A stretch of DNA of 64,000 nt from Pogona vitticeps. Taxonomy: Eukaryota > Chordata > Lepidosauria > Squamata > Agamidae. Below are positions 45,501 through 52,454 of the stretch, in pieces. A program made the translations under genes and the position numbers. Positions within the stretch are counted from its first letter, which is position 1. The number at the start of each line of letters is the position of its first letter. The DNA lies in contig NC_135787.1 in NCBI RefSeq assembly GCF_051106095.1, positions 158,046,001 through 158,110,000 of the forward strand, given 5' to 3'. Below the pieces are notes generated by a model. The model did no database searches. It saw only the letters and a list, made by a program, of their open reading frames with translations, and was not told the origin of the DNA.

Positions 45501-46924
45501 CAAAGAAATCATTGATGACAGCTGAAGTAAATAAATGCAACTTAGATTGTTGGCCAGACAAGGGATGAGGGTGTTCTCTTTATATGTAATATAATTAAAT
45601 AATTACTTTGCTTCCTACTTGGTGTAACATGCTAACAGCTATTTTATAGCTATTTCCTTGCTTTAGATTACATTGTGTTTCTGGGTGGCATTTTTGCATG
45701 TATTAGCAAGTAAGATTTTGGGAATTCGGATAAGCATGGTAACTGAGTAATAGCTCTATTCTGTTCTTTTTTCAACCTTTCTACCTGTATGTCCCAACTA
45801 TTATCTTGATAACTATTAACAGAATTTGGGATAGAGCTACAAGCTTGCATGAACTGTTTTATAAGGTTCTGCTGTATTTATACTTTCCACCAAAAAAAGG
45901 ATGGAAAATCTATGCAAAATTGTGTGTTGTGATGTTGAATTTCAGTAACCATATGATCTGTTCACTGAGGACAGAAGTGACAACAATGCCTTTTACAGTT
46001 TTCATTTATCAAGATAGTATTGTCTGTCTTGTTGAAGGAACAAAATAATGGTACTGAAGATAACAGGATTTATTAAGTGGCTAAACACATCAAAGTAACC
46101 AAACTTTAATCAACAGCTAAACTTCATGAAACAATTTTCTTAAAATTCACTGATGTGCCAGATTCTTTTCCTAATCACAGCTGCATGCTCTCCTTCCTTC
46201 TCCCTCCCTCTTTCTTTCTAGTACTGGTTTCTCGTGTAATTAAAAAGATTATAATTCTTTTTTCTTCCTTACAGGTGATGGGGAAAACCTCTACAGAGGA
46301 AAAGAGAGTGGAAAGGGATATTCTTAAAGAATTGTTTCCATATGAAACATCGACACCTACAGGAATCAGGTAATTCTGGGTATACTTAAATAATAATGCA
46401 TATATGTTAAGGCATTAAGTAATTTGATCTATCCATTAGCTCTTGGCAAGAATCAGATATTATTCTGGTGAACTCTTAGACCTTCTCATGAAGTATTGCT
46501 TAGCTTTATTAATTCAAAAGAGCTATACTTCACTTGAACTTTCTAAAAGAAAGGATATGATGCTTAATGTGATTAAAATATGTATAACCTTAAATAAATA
46601 TATTGATTCTTCATTAACAGTGCTAGTTGCCGTAGACCAATCAAGGGAGCTGCTGGTCGACCTAGAGAAGTTGGTGACTTCCGACTGGATGAAAACTACT
46701 CATCAAAATATATCCCCAAATATGTTGCCTCAGGCTCAGCAGATGTCAAACCAGAGAAATCAACCATTAAAAAACGTTCCATTCCTTTGTGGATAAAAAT
46801 CCTACTCTTCGTTGTTGTCGCAGTCTTCTTGTTTTTGGTCTATCAGTCTATGGAAACCAACCAAGGAAATCCATTCTCTCCGTTCCTTAGTATGAGGAGT
46901 AACCCAGAGAAAACGATTGGTTGA
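15631..46924 (+). CDS. TMPO: TMPO: thymopoietin / lamina-associated polypeptide 2, beta type (9 coding exons)
   Basis: Inner nuclear membrane protein that tethers chromatin to lamin B. Joined exons (15,631-15,897; 37,876-38,002; 40,219-40,377; 42,261-42,361; 44,747-44,866; 44,972-45,067; 45,416-45,526; 46,275-46,369; 46,621-46,924) stay in frame and give 459 residues against 454 for human LAP2-beta. The order is an N-terminal LEM-like domain (about 1-50, starting [20 protein letters not shown]), a linker with [13 protein letters not shown], the LEM domain (about 106-147, binds BAF), a lamin-binding nucleoplasmic stretch (about 300-410) and one C-terminal membrane span (about 414-434, [15 protein letters not shown]). 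All introns are GT-AG. The start is the conserved MPEFL at the CpG island. No counterpart of the mammalian alpha exon is seen. The identification is firm. Confidence 0.97.
17040..17130. repeat. ATTTAAATC-type palindromic repeat fragment
   Basis: About 90 bp with repeated GATTTAAATC-like motifs, resembling a palindromic repeat common in amniote genomes. Family not certain. Confidence 0.3.
17661..18430. mobile_element. Tigger-like MITE (770 bp) with internal repeat array
   Basis: TA, then CAGTGGTGCCTCGATTTACG at the left; GTCAAAGCACCACTG, then TA at the right. Between about 17,800 and 18,080 a motif of the form CCCATCGGAAATG followed by an A-rich or G/A-rich spacer occurs about five times in diverged form. 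There is no transposase frame. Confidence 0.85.
18633..18894. mobile_element. Tigger-like MITE (262 bp)
   Basis: TA, then CAGTGGGGTCTTAACTTGAG at the left; GTCAAGGGTCCACTG, then TA at the right. Nearly the same element as 6,354-6,614 in opposite orientation. Confidence 0.87.
18981..19741 (+). mobile_element. Bov-B LINE 3' fragment
   Basis: Plus-strand Bov-B C-terminal sequence. A 104-codon frame at 19,206-19,520 reads [52 protein letters not shown] and [18 protein letters not shown]. The 3' end is the family tail GAGTCCGACACAACT at about 19,710-19,725. 5'-truncated. Confidence 0.92.
20066..20232 (-). mobile_element. Bov-B LINE 3'-end fragment
   Basis: A short minus-strand Bov-B tail: TCGTCGTTTAGTCGTGTCTG on the plus strand, with coding remnant [20 protein letters not shown] in the complement. 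Confidence 0.88.
20491..21156. mobile_element. Tigger-like element with tandem hairpin array, right end lost
   Basis: The left end is CAGTGGTGCCTCGACTTGCG after TA at 20,489-20,490. The interior carries four tandem units, each with CCAGCCCCAT and its inverted copy ATGGGGCTGG about 9 nt apart (20,708-20,736; 20,767-20,795; 20,836-20,864; 20,898-20,926). The right part aligns with the copy at 17,661-18,430 but stops near 21,156, so the right inverted repeat is missing. Confidence 0.78.
21157..23592. other. TMPO intron 1 segment, nothing recognised
   Basis: About 2.4 kb of AT-rich intronic DNA without an identifiable repeat or coding frame. Confidence 0.45.
23593..23861. mobile_element. Tigger-like MITE (269 bp)
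   Basis: TA, then CAGTGGACCCTCTACTTAAG at the left; GTCGAGGGTCCACTG, then TA at the right. Arms contain AAGTCTGTAAGTCGA-like repeats shared with the other short copies. Confidence 0.87.
23981..24022. repeat. (TTG)n microsatellite
   Basis: About 14 uninterrupted TTG/GTT units. The following ~40 bases (ATTAATACGCCGCATTTCTC) resemble a LINE 3' UTR, so the run may be an LINE tail. Confidence 0.9.
24181..24516. mobile_element. Partial Tigger-like element
   Basis: The left end is CAGTGGTGCCCCGTATTACG after TA. The first ~130 bp match the group at 35,281 and 43,521. No right end is found before the Penelope-like sequence begins at about 24,517. The part after 24,310 is GC-rich and unassigned. Confidence 0.6.
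24517..25836 (-). mobile_element. Penelope-like retroelement, decayed copy
   Basis: Minus-strand frames at 25,440-25,673 and 25,211-25,507 carry the Penelope-type RT signature ([18 protein letters not shown], then [11 protein letters not shown] with the YVDD box) and a downstream [17 protein letters not shown] block typical of the element's GIY-YIG endonuclease region. The 3' flank at 24,517-24,650 reads as the family's characteristic TCACGGCCGGGATCTGATGG on the plus strand, and a second copy of this end lies at 34,690. The copy is incomplete. Confidence 0.8.
25905..26835 (-). mobile_element. Decayed L2-like LINE remnant
   Basis: Minus-strand pieces resemble the L2 C-terminal region: [18 protein letters not shown] at about 26,252-26,437 and [20 protein letters not shown] at 26,631-26,813. 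A CACACGCACGC/(GA)n low-complexity run sits at about 26,005-26,042. Much older than the copy at 9,780. Confidence 0.65.
26836..28013. other. TMPO intron 1 segment, nothing recognised
   Basis: AT-rich DNA with no identifiable element or coding frame. Confidence 0.45.
28014..28569. mobile_element. Tigger-like element, 'TCTCTACTTAAG' group (556 bp)
   Basis: TA, then CAGTGGGGTCTCTACTTAAG at the left; AAGTAGAGACCCCACTG, then TA at the right. The interior contains paired motifs (ACCACTAGGGGGAGAA and an inverted pair around AACCTAAGATGACCTAAGGTT) shared with the copy at 29,963. Confidence 0.87.
28622..29560 (-). mobile_element. CR1 LINE 3' part
   Basis: The plus strand reads the classic CR1 3' end in complement (TAGAATAATAAAATTGGAAG, then AAGGTCATCGAGTCCAACCC). 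The minus strand at 29,155-29,469 encodes a CR1 RT segment ([38 protein letters not shown]). 5'-truncated and mutated. Confidence 0.88.
29819..29960. mobile_element. Left arm of a Tigger-like element, truncated by a second copy
   Basis: Starts CAGTGGGGTCTCTACTTAAG and matches 28,014-28,160 closely, then stops where TA and a new left end begin at 29,961. The rest of this outer copy is not found to the right of 30,355. Confidence 0.75.
29963..30355. mobile_element. Tigger-like element inserted beside the truncated copy (393 bp)
   Basis: TA, then CAGTGGAACCTCTACTTAAG at the left; GTAGAGACCCCACTG, then TA at the right. The interior is nearly the same as the right two thirds of 28,014-28,569. Confidence 0.85.
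30356..32690. other. TMPO intron 1 segment, mostly unassigned
   Basis: AT-rich DNA. A scrap of Bov-B 3' end (TTTAGTCGTGTCCGACTC) lies at about 31,911-31,946. No other element or coding frame is recognised. Confidence 0.45.
32697..33510 (+). other. Coding-like GC-rich segment of unknown origin, possible retroelement fossil
   Basis: About 0.8 kb with base composition and codon character unlike the AT-rich intron around it. Overlapping plus-strand frames of 169 codons (32,785-33,294) and 145 codons (33,102-33,539) are rich in Pro, Gly, Glu and Arg. I recognise no domain. It may be a broken piece of an LTR-type or other retroelement, or a processed gene copy. It ends where a separate TA-flanked MITE starts at 33,515. 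Confidence 0.4.
33515..33984. mobile_element. TA-flanked MITE, 'CCATATTTTTC' family (470 bp)
   Basis: Inverted ends: the left reads CCATATTTTTCTGTGTATAA and the complement of the right differs by one base, with TA on both sides. The interior is moderately GC-rich and has no transposase. Probably a Tc1/mariner-type derivative. Confidence 0.82.
33985..34689. other. TMPO intron 1 segment, nothing recognised
   Basis: AT-rich DNA with a short GCAAGCAAGCAAGC run near 34,323. No element recognised. Confidence 0.45.
34690..34830 (+). mobile_element. Penelope-like 3'-end fragment
   Basis: About 140 bp matching the complement of 24,517-24,655: GAGACTGGCGAAACGTTAGG, CCCACAACAACCATTAGATC and GTGAAAGCCTTCGCGAA. 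Confidence 0.75.
35281..35699. mobile_element. Tigger-like MITE (419 bp) inside the L2-like LINE
   Basis: TA, then CAGTGGTGCCTCGCTTGACG at the left; GTCAAGCGAGGCACCACTG, then TA at the right. About 20 bp perfect inverted ends. L2-like coding sequence resumes to its right. Confidence 0.92.
36372..36656. mobile_element. 'AAAATAAGCCC' MITE, copy 1 (285 bp) inside the L2-like LINE
   Basis: TA-flanked. The left end CCCTGTTTCCCCAAAAATAA and right end TTATTTTCGGGGAAACACGG form an imperfect inverted repeat. The interior repeats AAAATAAGCCC motifs. Related copies lie at 40,976 and 44,243. Confidence 0.82.
36893..37050 (+). mobile_element. Bov-B 3' fragment inside the L2-like LINE
   Basis: Plus-strand Bov-B C-terminus ([20 protein letters not shown], then [12 protein letters not shown]) and tail. 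L2-like 3' UTR sequence continues on both sides. Confidence 0.85.
37383..37545 (+). mobile_element. tRNA-like squamate SINE, copy 2
   Basis: ACTAGGACTCGGGAGACTTG and the CAGCCATGGAAACGC core match the family seen at 3,487. Confidence 0.6.
37876..38002 (+). CDS. TMPO: TMPO exon 2 (LEM domain core)
   Basis: 127 bp after CATAG, ending at donor GTAGGT with phase 1. It encodes [10 protein letters not shown], then [20 protein letters not shown] and VNPGPIV, the heart of the BAF-binding LEM domain. Confidence 0.97.
38097..38316. mobile_element. Diverged Tigger-like MITE (220 bp)
   Basis: TA, then CAGTGGTACCTCAGTTTAC at the left; GTAAACTAAGGTACACCTG, then TA at the right. Older than the other copies, judged by mismatches between its ends. 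Confidence 0.75.
38735..38858 (+). mobile_element. tRNA-like squamate SINE, 3' part
   Basis: TACCTGGAAAACCATGAAAA, then ACTATAAGTCAAAATTGACT and an ATT-rich tail. It matches the 3' part of the family at 3,487. Confidence 0.6.
38859..40218. other. TMPO intron 2 segment, no gene recognised
   Basis: Contains a 27-bp motif repeated at 39,301-39,327 and 39,354-39,380, and a (TC)n run at 39,539-39,580. Frames of 116-132 codons on both strands have no recognised domain. Confidence 0.45.
39539..39580. repeat. (TC)n microsatellite
   Basis: About 21 uninterrupted TC units. Confidence 0.97.
40219..40377 (+). CDS. TMPO: TMPO exon 3 (end of LEM domain and linker)
   Basis: 159 bp between TTGTAG and GTATAA, phase 1 to 1. 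It encodes [16 protein letters not shown] and SDQYSDNEE. With exon 2 the junction codon is GCT, giving IVATTRR where human has IVGTTRK. This is the last exon shared by all LAP2 isoforms in mammals. Confidence 0.97.
40976..41231. mobile_element. 'AAAATAAGCCC' MITE, copy 2 (256 bp)
   Basis: TA, then CCCTGTTTTCCTGAAAATAA at the left; TTATTTTCGGGAAAATACGG, then TA at the right. Interior as in 36,372-36,656. Confidence 0.82.
41340..42105 (-). mobile_element. Decayed non-LTR retrotransposon fragment
   Basis: The minus strand at 41,693-41,905 reads AEQLNKFF and [20 protein letters not shown], the pre-RT KAAGPDG motif of CR1/L2/Rex-type LINEs. An (ATTT)n run at about 41,676-41,700 interrupts it. Confidence 0.6.
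42261..42361 (+). CDS. TMPO: TMPO exon 4
   Basis: 101 bp between TCATAG and GTAATA, phase 1 to 0. It encodes [20 protein letters not shown] and [13 protein letters not shown], matching the beta/gamma-specific start of the human protein ([10 protein letters not shown]). Confidence 0.97.
42362..43520. other. TMPO intron 4 segment, nothing recognised
   Basis: AT-rich DNA without an identifiable element. Confidence 0.45.
43521..43910. mobile_element. Tigger-like MITE (390 bp)
   Basis: TA, then CAGTGGTGCCTGCTTAACG at the left; GTCAAGCGAGGCACCACTG, then TA at the right. Same group as 35,281-35,699. Confidence 0.9.
44243..44346. mobile_element. 'AAAATAAGCCC' MITE, truncated copy 3
   Basis: Reverse orientation: GGGCTTATTTTTGGAG, GTAGGGCTTATTTTCAGG, then TTATTTTAGGGGAAACAGGG and TA. 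Only one end is present. Confidence 0.75.
44747..44866 (+). CDS. TMPO: TMPO exon 5 (beta-specific, cassette-like)
   Basis: 120 bp, phase 0 to 0, so skipping it keeps the frame. It encodes [20 protein letters not shown] and SRRTPRKR. The corresponding human exon is alternatively spliced among LAP2 isoforms. Confidence 0.96.
44972..45067 (+). CDS. TMPO: TMPO exon 6
   Basis: 96 bp, phase 0 to 0, between AACAG and GTAAAT. It encodes [20 protein letters not shown] and [12 protein letters not shown], matching human GPVISESTPIAET. Skippable in frame. Confidence 0.95.
45416..45526 (+). CDS. TMPO: TMPO exon 7 (tandem NAGNAG acceptor)
   Basis: 111 bp, phase 0 to 0. It encodes [18 protein letters not shown] and [19 protein letters not shown]. 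The acceptor reads TTCAGCAG, so the exon may start at 45,413 (adding Gln) or 45,416. The human protein lacks the extra residue, so the second AG is preferred here. Confidence 0.94.
46275..46369 (+). CDS. TMPO: TMPO exon 8 (lamin-binding region)
   Basis: 95 bp between TTACAG and GTAATT, phase 0 to 2. It encodes [20 protein letters not shown], part of the lamin B-binding region conserved in human ([13 protein letters not shown]). Confidence 0.97.
46621..46924 (+). CDS. TMPO: TMPO exon 9 (membrane span and C-terminus)
   Basis: 304 bp to stop TGA at 46,922. It encodes [15 protein letters not shown], then [10 protein letters not shown] before a 19-21 residue hydrophobic span ([15 protein letters not shown]) that anchors the protein in the inner nuclear membrane, and a short lumenal tail [15 protein letters not shown] that differs from human at its end. 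Confidence 0.97.
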
Positions 46925-47452
46925 GTTGTTTTGTTTTGGTTTTTTTGTACGGCACACACAACTTGGTCTCCTGTTTTTAACTATAGAGATGTCATCCTTC
47001 CTCATCAGGTCAGAGACTATATACAGATAACAGCAACGGAGAAATTGAGACATGAAATAAGACATTAATTGGACATTACTAACTTTTTTTCAGAATTAGG
47101 AGATCACTTTGTGCCATAAGTAATATTTTTAGACCTCTCTGGAACTTCTTGTAGAATTTATTTTTTTAATGTGGACATCATTACATTCATTTGAGATTGT
47201 ATATTTGATTTTCAACTTGGAAGCTCAAAAAAGGGCAAAAGTGATAGTAAAATGTGAAGATGTGTTTAAATGTTTTTACTCCATACTAAAAGGATGCTGT
47301 ACTTTGCATATTGTTTTTAGAGATTGAAAGAGCTAAGATAATAAAGGGAAGTGCATTTTGATGCATTTTACTCAAATTGTGCAGCTAAGATTAGTGTGTT
47401 GTGGTTTTAATAGGAAATCCAGATTTTTTTCTGTAGAATACTGTAACATCTT

Positions 47453-47458
47453 AATAAA
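47453..47458 (+). terminator. TMPO: TMPO proximal poly(A) signal AATAAA
   Basis: AATAAATAAA, followed within 30 nt by TTGTATGCATTTCTGTATC, a GU-rich downstream element. Confidence 0.7.
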
Positions 47459-48072
47459 TAAATTGTGAACCTATTGTATGCATTTCTGTATCTGTCTCAG
47501 TTTTAGTTGTAGTAATTCCACTTAAACTTAGTCTATTTTAATTATAGTTACCTATTTAGTGCTTATCCTCTCTAATTGCTTAACTTGTCCTTAGGAAAAA
47601 AATATTTATTAGTAAAATTGTGTGAAGTAAACCTTACATCAAACAAGTTTAATTACTTTTTTATAGAATTATTAAAATGTTGGATCATAATTAACTTGCA
47701 AGCTTCTAATCTTACTAGGAAAGGGTTATGTTCTTAAGCAAAACCTACTCTTTTCACATAACTAAACTGAATGTCATGTTTAAATTTCATTTTCTCTCCA
47801 GTGGCATTTTGTTTTAAGCGCCATCAGTGTTCATATTCTAAAACATCTCTTTTGTGTGGTATATTAAAGGGGCATTTATTACATTTCATGTGATAAAACA
47901 AAAGTTAACAAGTGCTGCTATTTTTAGTCTGCATAATTTGTTCTTGGTTGCATTTTCCAATCAAATAATTTTAGTTTATCTCTTAAGTGTGGTTTATTAC
48001 ATATAAAGTGAATGTATAAATTTTCAGCACACATGGGTTCTTGGTATTACTGCATATTCCATACAAAATTGC

Positions 48073-48078
48073 AATAAA
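48073..48078 (+). terminator. TMPO: TMPO distal poly(A) signal AATAAA
   Basis: GCAATAAAGATTTTTAACC is a strong poly(A) context. A cleavage CA is near 48,090. Confidence 0.6.
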
Positions 48079-48633
48079 GATTTTTAACCATAATTTCTAG
48101 TCTCATCGGAAGTTGGTATTGATGCCATAATGTATTTTGTAATGCTATTTCTTCTGCCTTAAACTATAGCAGCCTAACACTATGCAGAATTATGTACACA
48201 TACAACACAATCTAAACATGTTTCTGAGAAGTCTCATTTGTATTCTGTTTACTTCCAGTGAAATGAGTACCTATTAAATCTATATACCACAATAAGTTGT
48301 GTGAGGAATTAATTTGGCATAGATGTTGAAGTTGGCAATGGTGGTATATGTATTGTAAAGTAAGTCAATTTAATGGTTGTAGTCAAGTATTAGACCATAC
48401 TGAGGAAGAGCCATGGGTTAATAGAATGCTGCCTTTGTGTGCAAACCGCCCAAGATTCAATCTCTGGCATCACAAGATAGGACTAGAAAATACGGTACTT
48501 ATTTCTGAAACTAGAAAATCATTTAGTCAGTATAGAGCACATTAATGAAAAATGGGCCACTGTCCTGACTTGATATAACTTGTGGTCGATATAACTTGTG
48601 GTCTAGGTATTTTAAATAATAAAAAGAAACACA

Positions 48634-48787
48634 ACATCTGCTGGATAGCTCAGTTGTTTAAGTATCTGGCTGCAGAGCCAGAGGTTGGGAGTGTGATTCC
48701 CCACTTTTGTCTCCTTGACGAGCTGGATTTGATGACCCATAGGGCCCCTTCTAGCTCTGCAGTTCAAAGATGATTATATGATTATCT
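48634..48787 (+). mobile_element. tRNA-derived SINE with ATGATT-type tail
   Basis: A tRNA-like head (GGATAGCTCAGTTGTTTAAG as A box, GAGTGTGATTCCCC as B box), a body ending CCTTCTAGCTCTGCAGTTC, and a tail GATGATTATATGATTAT resembling the CR1 3' end. CR1-driven mobilisation is inferred. Confidence 0.75.
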
Positions 48788-49049
48788 TGTCACACTGATG
48801 TAAGTGCTGTACTAAGAAAACCTGCACATTGAGAATACCGTTCTCATTTATACTTCAATTTCACCTGGAAAGTTCTGGATTTCTGTTAAACTGTTTTCCT
48901 AAACTACTTTGAACTGAAACATTCTAAAGGCCATGAAGGTTTTTTTTAACAACTAATTCTATAAATTATTAAAAGCACTGCAAAAAAATGTATGAAGGAC
49001 TGGGATAAAAGTACCAGAGTCTTATCTATGAATGCCATTGTAATCAATA

Positions 49050-49275
49050 CAGTGGACCCTCGACTTACAGATGGCTCGACTTACAGACTTTTCGAGTTTA
49101 CAGCCAGAGAATTGACTCACAGACCAGAAAAAAACCAAAATGGAACAAAAACGGCCGGTTATGGGATTAATTGGTTTTCAATGCATTGTAGGTCAATGGA
49201 GACTCGACCTACAGACTTTTCGACCTGCAGCCACCATTCCAATACGGATTAATTCTGTAAGTAGAGGGTCCACTG
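49050..49275. mobile_element. Tigger-like MITE (226 bp)
   Basis: TA, then CAGTGGACCCTCGACTTAC at the left; AAGTAGAGGGTCCACTG, then TA at the right. Same group as 6,354 and 23,593. Confidence 0.87.
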
Positions 49276-49379
49276 TATAGACTCCAAGGTTGGCATGTAC
49301 TCCCCATGTGAATAAACATATGTTCATATTGTTTACCAAGCACATTAACTCCACATCATGTGATTAAACAGTGTTCTGC

Positions 49380-49562
49380 TTATATACCACCCCATAGTGC
49401 TCCAAGCACACTGGCTAGTTTACAATTTTAATTATGTAGGCTATACATTCACCCCCGCTATGACAGAATAGTGTCCTAGATGACACTGGTGACACTAGCC
49501 ACCCAGAGTGGTCGTAATTGACTAGATAGGCAGGATATAAATACAATAAATAAATAAATACT
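49380..49562 (+). mobile_element. L2-like LINE 3' end
   Basis: CCACCCAGAGTGGTCGTAAT and GGCAGGATATAAATACAAT precede an (AATA)n tail, the common L2-like 3' UTR. Confidence 0.6.
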
Positions 49563-50000
49563 GTTAAACAGATTCCTGCATTTTTAATGAAAGCCATAGG
49601 AATTTCTAACATGGCTGGATAATGTATGATCCTCCAGCTATTGGACTAAGACTCCCTTCAGGCATAACAGCATAGCCAGATTGTTCTGTGGTGAGATGTG
49701 CTGTGGTCCTGTCTGGGATATTTTTTCTTGATTGTTTTATGGGATGTTGTATAGGATCTCCATGTTCATGGTGACTAGAGTTGTGTTCTCTGGCAGACTG
49801 CTGATTTGTAAGCATTGAGAGTGATATGGCAGTCCCTGAGAGGAAATTTATCCCATATAACTGAAGGCAACTGTGGTCTAAAGCTGAATAGTATCTGAAA
49901 TGTATGATGATTTTCTAAAACTTTGTCTTTATCTCACACTCTTCTTGCATCCATCAGTTACTCAGCTTTGCTGCTAAATAGTCAGTGACTAGGGTATATG
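49563..50000. other. Intergenic, nothing recognised
   Basis: Short stretch without a recognised feature. Confidence 0.4.
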
Positions 50001-50485
50001 CAGTCATGGCCAAAAATATTGGCACCCTTGGATTCTCTCAGAAAACGCAACCCTTCTCCCAGAAAATTGTTGGCAGTTGCAAACATTTTGTTACTCGGAT
50101 TTTCATTTCTTAGGTTTGCGTTGGAACACAAAAAAACAGAAGAAAAATCAAATCTGATACAATCCCACACAGAAACCCAAAAATGCACTGGCCCAAATTA
50201 TTGGCACCCTGTCTAAGTTGTAACTAATAATTGCTTTTCAAGCATGTGATGCTCCTTTAATTTTTATTTAGACATACCTGTCACAAGTAGTTGCAACCAG
50301 TTAAGATGGAGAAAAGTTGACTCAACCTATGTGTTGTGTGTGACACTGAGCACGGAGAAAAGAATGAAGTGTAAAGAGTTGTCTGTGGATGTGAGAGAAA
50401 AAATTGTGGAAAAACATCGACAATTTCAAGGCTTCAAGTCCATCTCCAGAGATCTTAATTTTCCTTTGTCCACTGTGCAATATTA
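50001..50485 (+). mobile_element. Tc1-like DNA transposon, 5' part
   Basis: Starts CAGTCATGGCCAAAAATATT and GGCACCCTTGGA, the usual Tc1-type end. From the ATG at 50,364 it encodes MKCKELSVDVREKIVEKHRQ then FKSISRDLNFPLSTVQYY, the N-terminal helix-turn-helix of Tc1 transposase. It stops at the Bov-B junction near 50,486; the catalytic DDE part is absent. Confidence 0.82.
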
Positions 50486-52440
50486 TCAAGAGGTTTACTG
50501 ATGTTGAGCATCAGACCATTTTTGGCATGCTCTTTCACCCTCATTACAGGGTTCCTTAATTCGTCCTCACTTTCTGCCATCAGAGTGGTATCATCTGCAT
50601 ATCTGAGGTTGATATTTCTTCCAGCAATCTTAATTCCGGTTTGGGATTACTCCAGTCCGGCCTTTTGCATGATGTATTCTGCATATAAGTTAAATAAACT
50701 GGGGGACAATATACAGCTTCTCGTACTCCTTTCCAAATTTCGAACCAATCAGTTGTTCCATACCCAGTTCTAACTATTGCTTCCTGTCCCACGTATAGGT
50801 TTCTCAGGAGATAGATAAGGTGGTCAGGCACGCCCATTTCTTTAAGGACTTACCATAGTTTGCTGTGGGCCACACAGTCAAAGGCTTTTGCATAGTCAAT
50901 GAAGCAGAAGTAGATGTTTTTCTGGAACTCTCTGGCTTTCTCCATAATCCAGGGCATGTTAACAATTTGGTCTCTAGTTCCTCTGCCCCTTCGAAATCCA
51001 GTTTGTACTTCTGGGAGTTCTCCGTCCACATACTGTTGAAGCCTACCTTGTAGGATTTTGAGCATAACCTTGCTAGCGTGTGAAATGAGTGCAATTGTAC
51101 GGTAGTTGGAGCATTCTTTGGCACTGCCCTTCTTTGGGATTGGGATGTAGATTGATTTTTCCAGTCCTCTGGCCACTGTCGAGTTTTCCAAAGTTGCTGG
51201 CATATTGAATGTAGTACCTTAACAGCGTCATCTTTTAAGATTTTAAATAGTTCCACTGGAATGCCATCACCTCCACTGGCTTTGTTGTTAGACAAGCTTT
51301 CTAAGGCCCACTTGACTTCACCAGGATGTCTGACTCAAGGTCAGCAACCACACTATCTGGGTTGTCCGGGATATCCAAATCTTTCTGGTTTAATTTCTCT
51401 GTGTATTCTTGCCACCTCTTCTTGATGTCTTCTGCTTCTGTTAGGTCCCTCCCATTTTTGTCCTTTATCATGCTCATCTTTGCACAAAATGTTTCTTTAA
51501 TATCTCCCATTTTCCTGAACAGAGCTCTGATTTTTCCTTTTCTATTATTTTCCTCTATACCTTTGCAGTGCTCATTTAAGAAGGTCCTCTTGTCTCTCCT
51601 TGCTATTCTTTGGAAGTCTGCATTCAATTTTCTGTAACTTTCCCTATCTCCCTTGCATTTTGTTTCCCTTCTCTTCCCTATTTGTAAGGCCTTGTTGGAC
51701 AGCCGCTTTGCTTTCTTGCATTTCCTTTTCTTTGGGATGGTTTTTGTTGCTGCCCCCTTTACAATGTTAAGAGCCTCTATCTGAAGTTTTTCAGGCACTC
51801 TGTCCACCAAATTGAGTTCCTTAAATCTGTTCTTCACTTCCACTGTCTATTCATAAGGAATTTGGTTTAGATTATACCTGAGTAGCCCAGTGGTTTTTTT
51901 AATCTTGAATTTTGCTATGAGAAGCTGATAATCAGAGCCACAATCAGCTCCAGGTCTTGTTTTTGCTGACTGTATAGAGCTTCTCCATCTTTGGCTGCAG
52001 AGAATATAATCAATCTGATTACGGTATTGCCCATCTGGTGATTTCCGTGTGTAGAGTCACCTCTTGTTTTGTTGGAAAAGAGTGTTTGTGATGACCAGCT
52101 TATTCTCTTGACAAAACTCTATTAGCCTTTGCCCTGCTTTGTTTTGAACTCCAAGGCTAAACTTATCTGTTGTTCCTTTTATCTCTTGACTCCCTACTTT
52201 AGCATTCCAATCCCCTAGAATGAGAAGAACATATTTCTTTCGTGTCAGTTCTAGAAGGTGTTGTAAGTCTTCACAGAATCGGTCAATTTCAGTCTCCTCA
52301 GCCTTGGTGGTTGGTGCATAAACTTGGATGACTGTGACGTTGAAAGGTCTCCCTTGGATTCCTACTGAAATCATTCTATCATTTTGAGATTGTATTCCAG
52401 TACAGCTTTTCCCACTCTTTTGTTGATTATGAGGGCTACA
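50486..52440 (-). mobile_element. Bov-B LINE, endonuclease to RT, about 2 kb
   Basis: The longest Bov-B copy here. Minus-strand pieces in order: VIQVYAPTTKAEETEIDRF, GDWNAKVGSQEIKGT and GQRLIEFCQENKLVITNTLF (APE-type endonuclease, 52,057-52,374); RIARRDKRTFLNEHCKGI and TEAEDIKKRWQEYTEKL (51,301-51,843); NKASGGDGIPVELFKILKDD (51,200-51,295); NYRTIALISHASKVMLKILQ and GFRRGRGTRDQIVN (50,850-51,203); MGVPDHLIYLLRNLYVGQEA (50,580-50,837). Frames are interrupted and both ends are lost, so it is inactive. Confidence 0.93.
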
Positions 52441-52454
52441 TTCCTTCTACAGGA

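Larger units (their letters stand above)
46925..48092 (+). other. TMPO: TMPO 3' UTR
   Basis: AT-rich 3' UTR without repeats. Two candidate poly(A) signals predict a short UTR (about 0.55 kb) and a longer one (about 1.17 kb). Confidence 0.7.
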
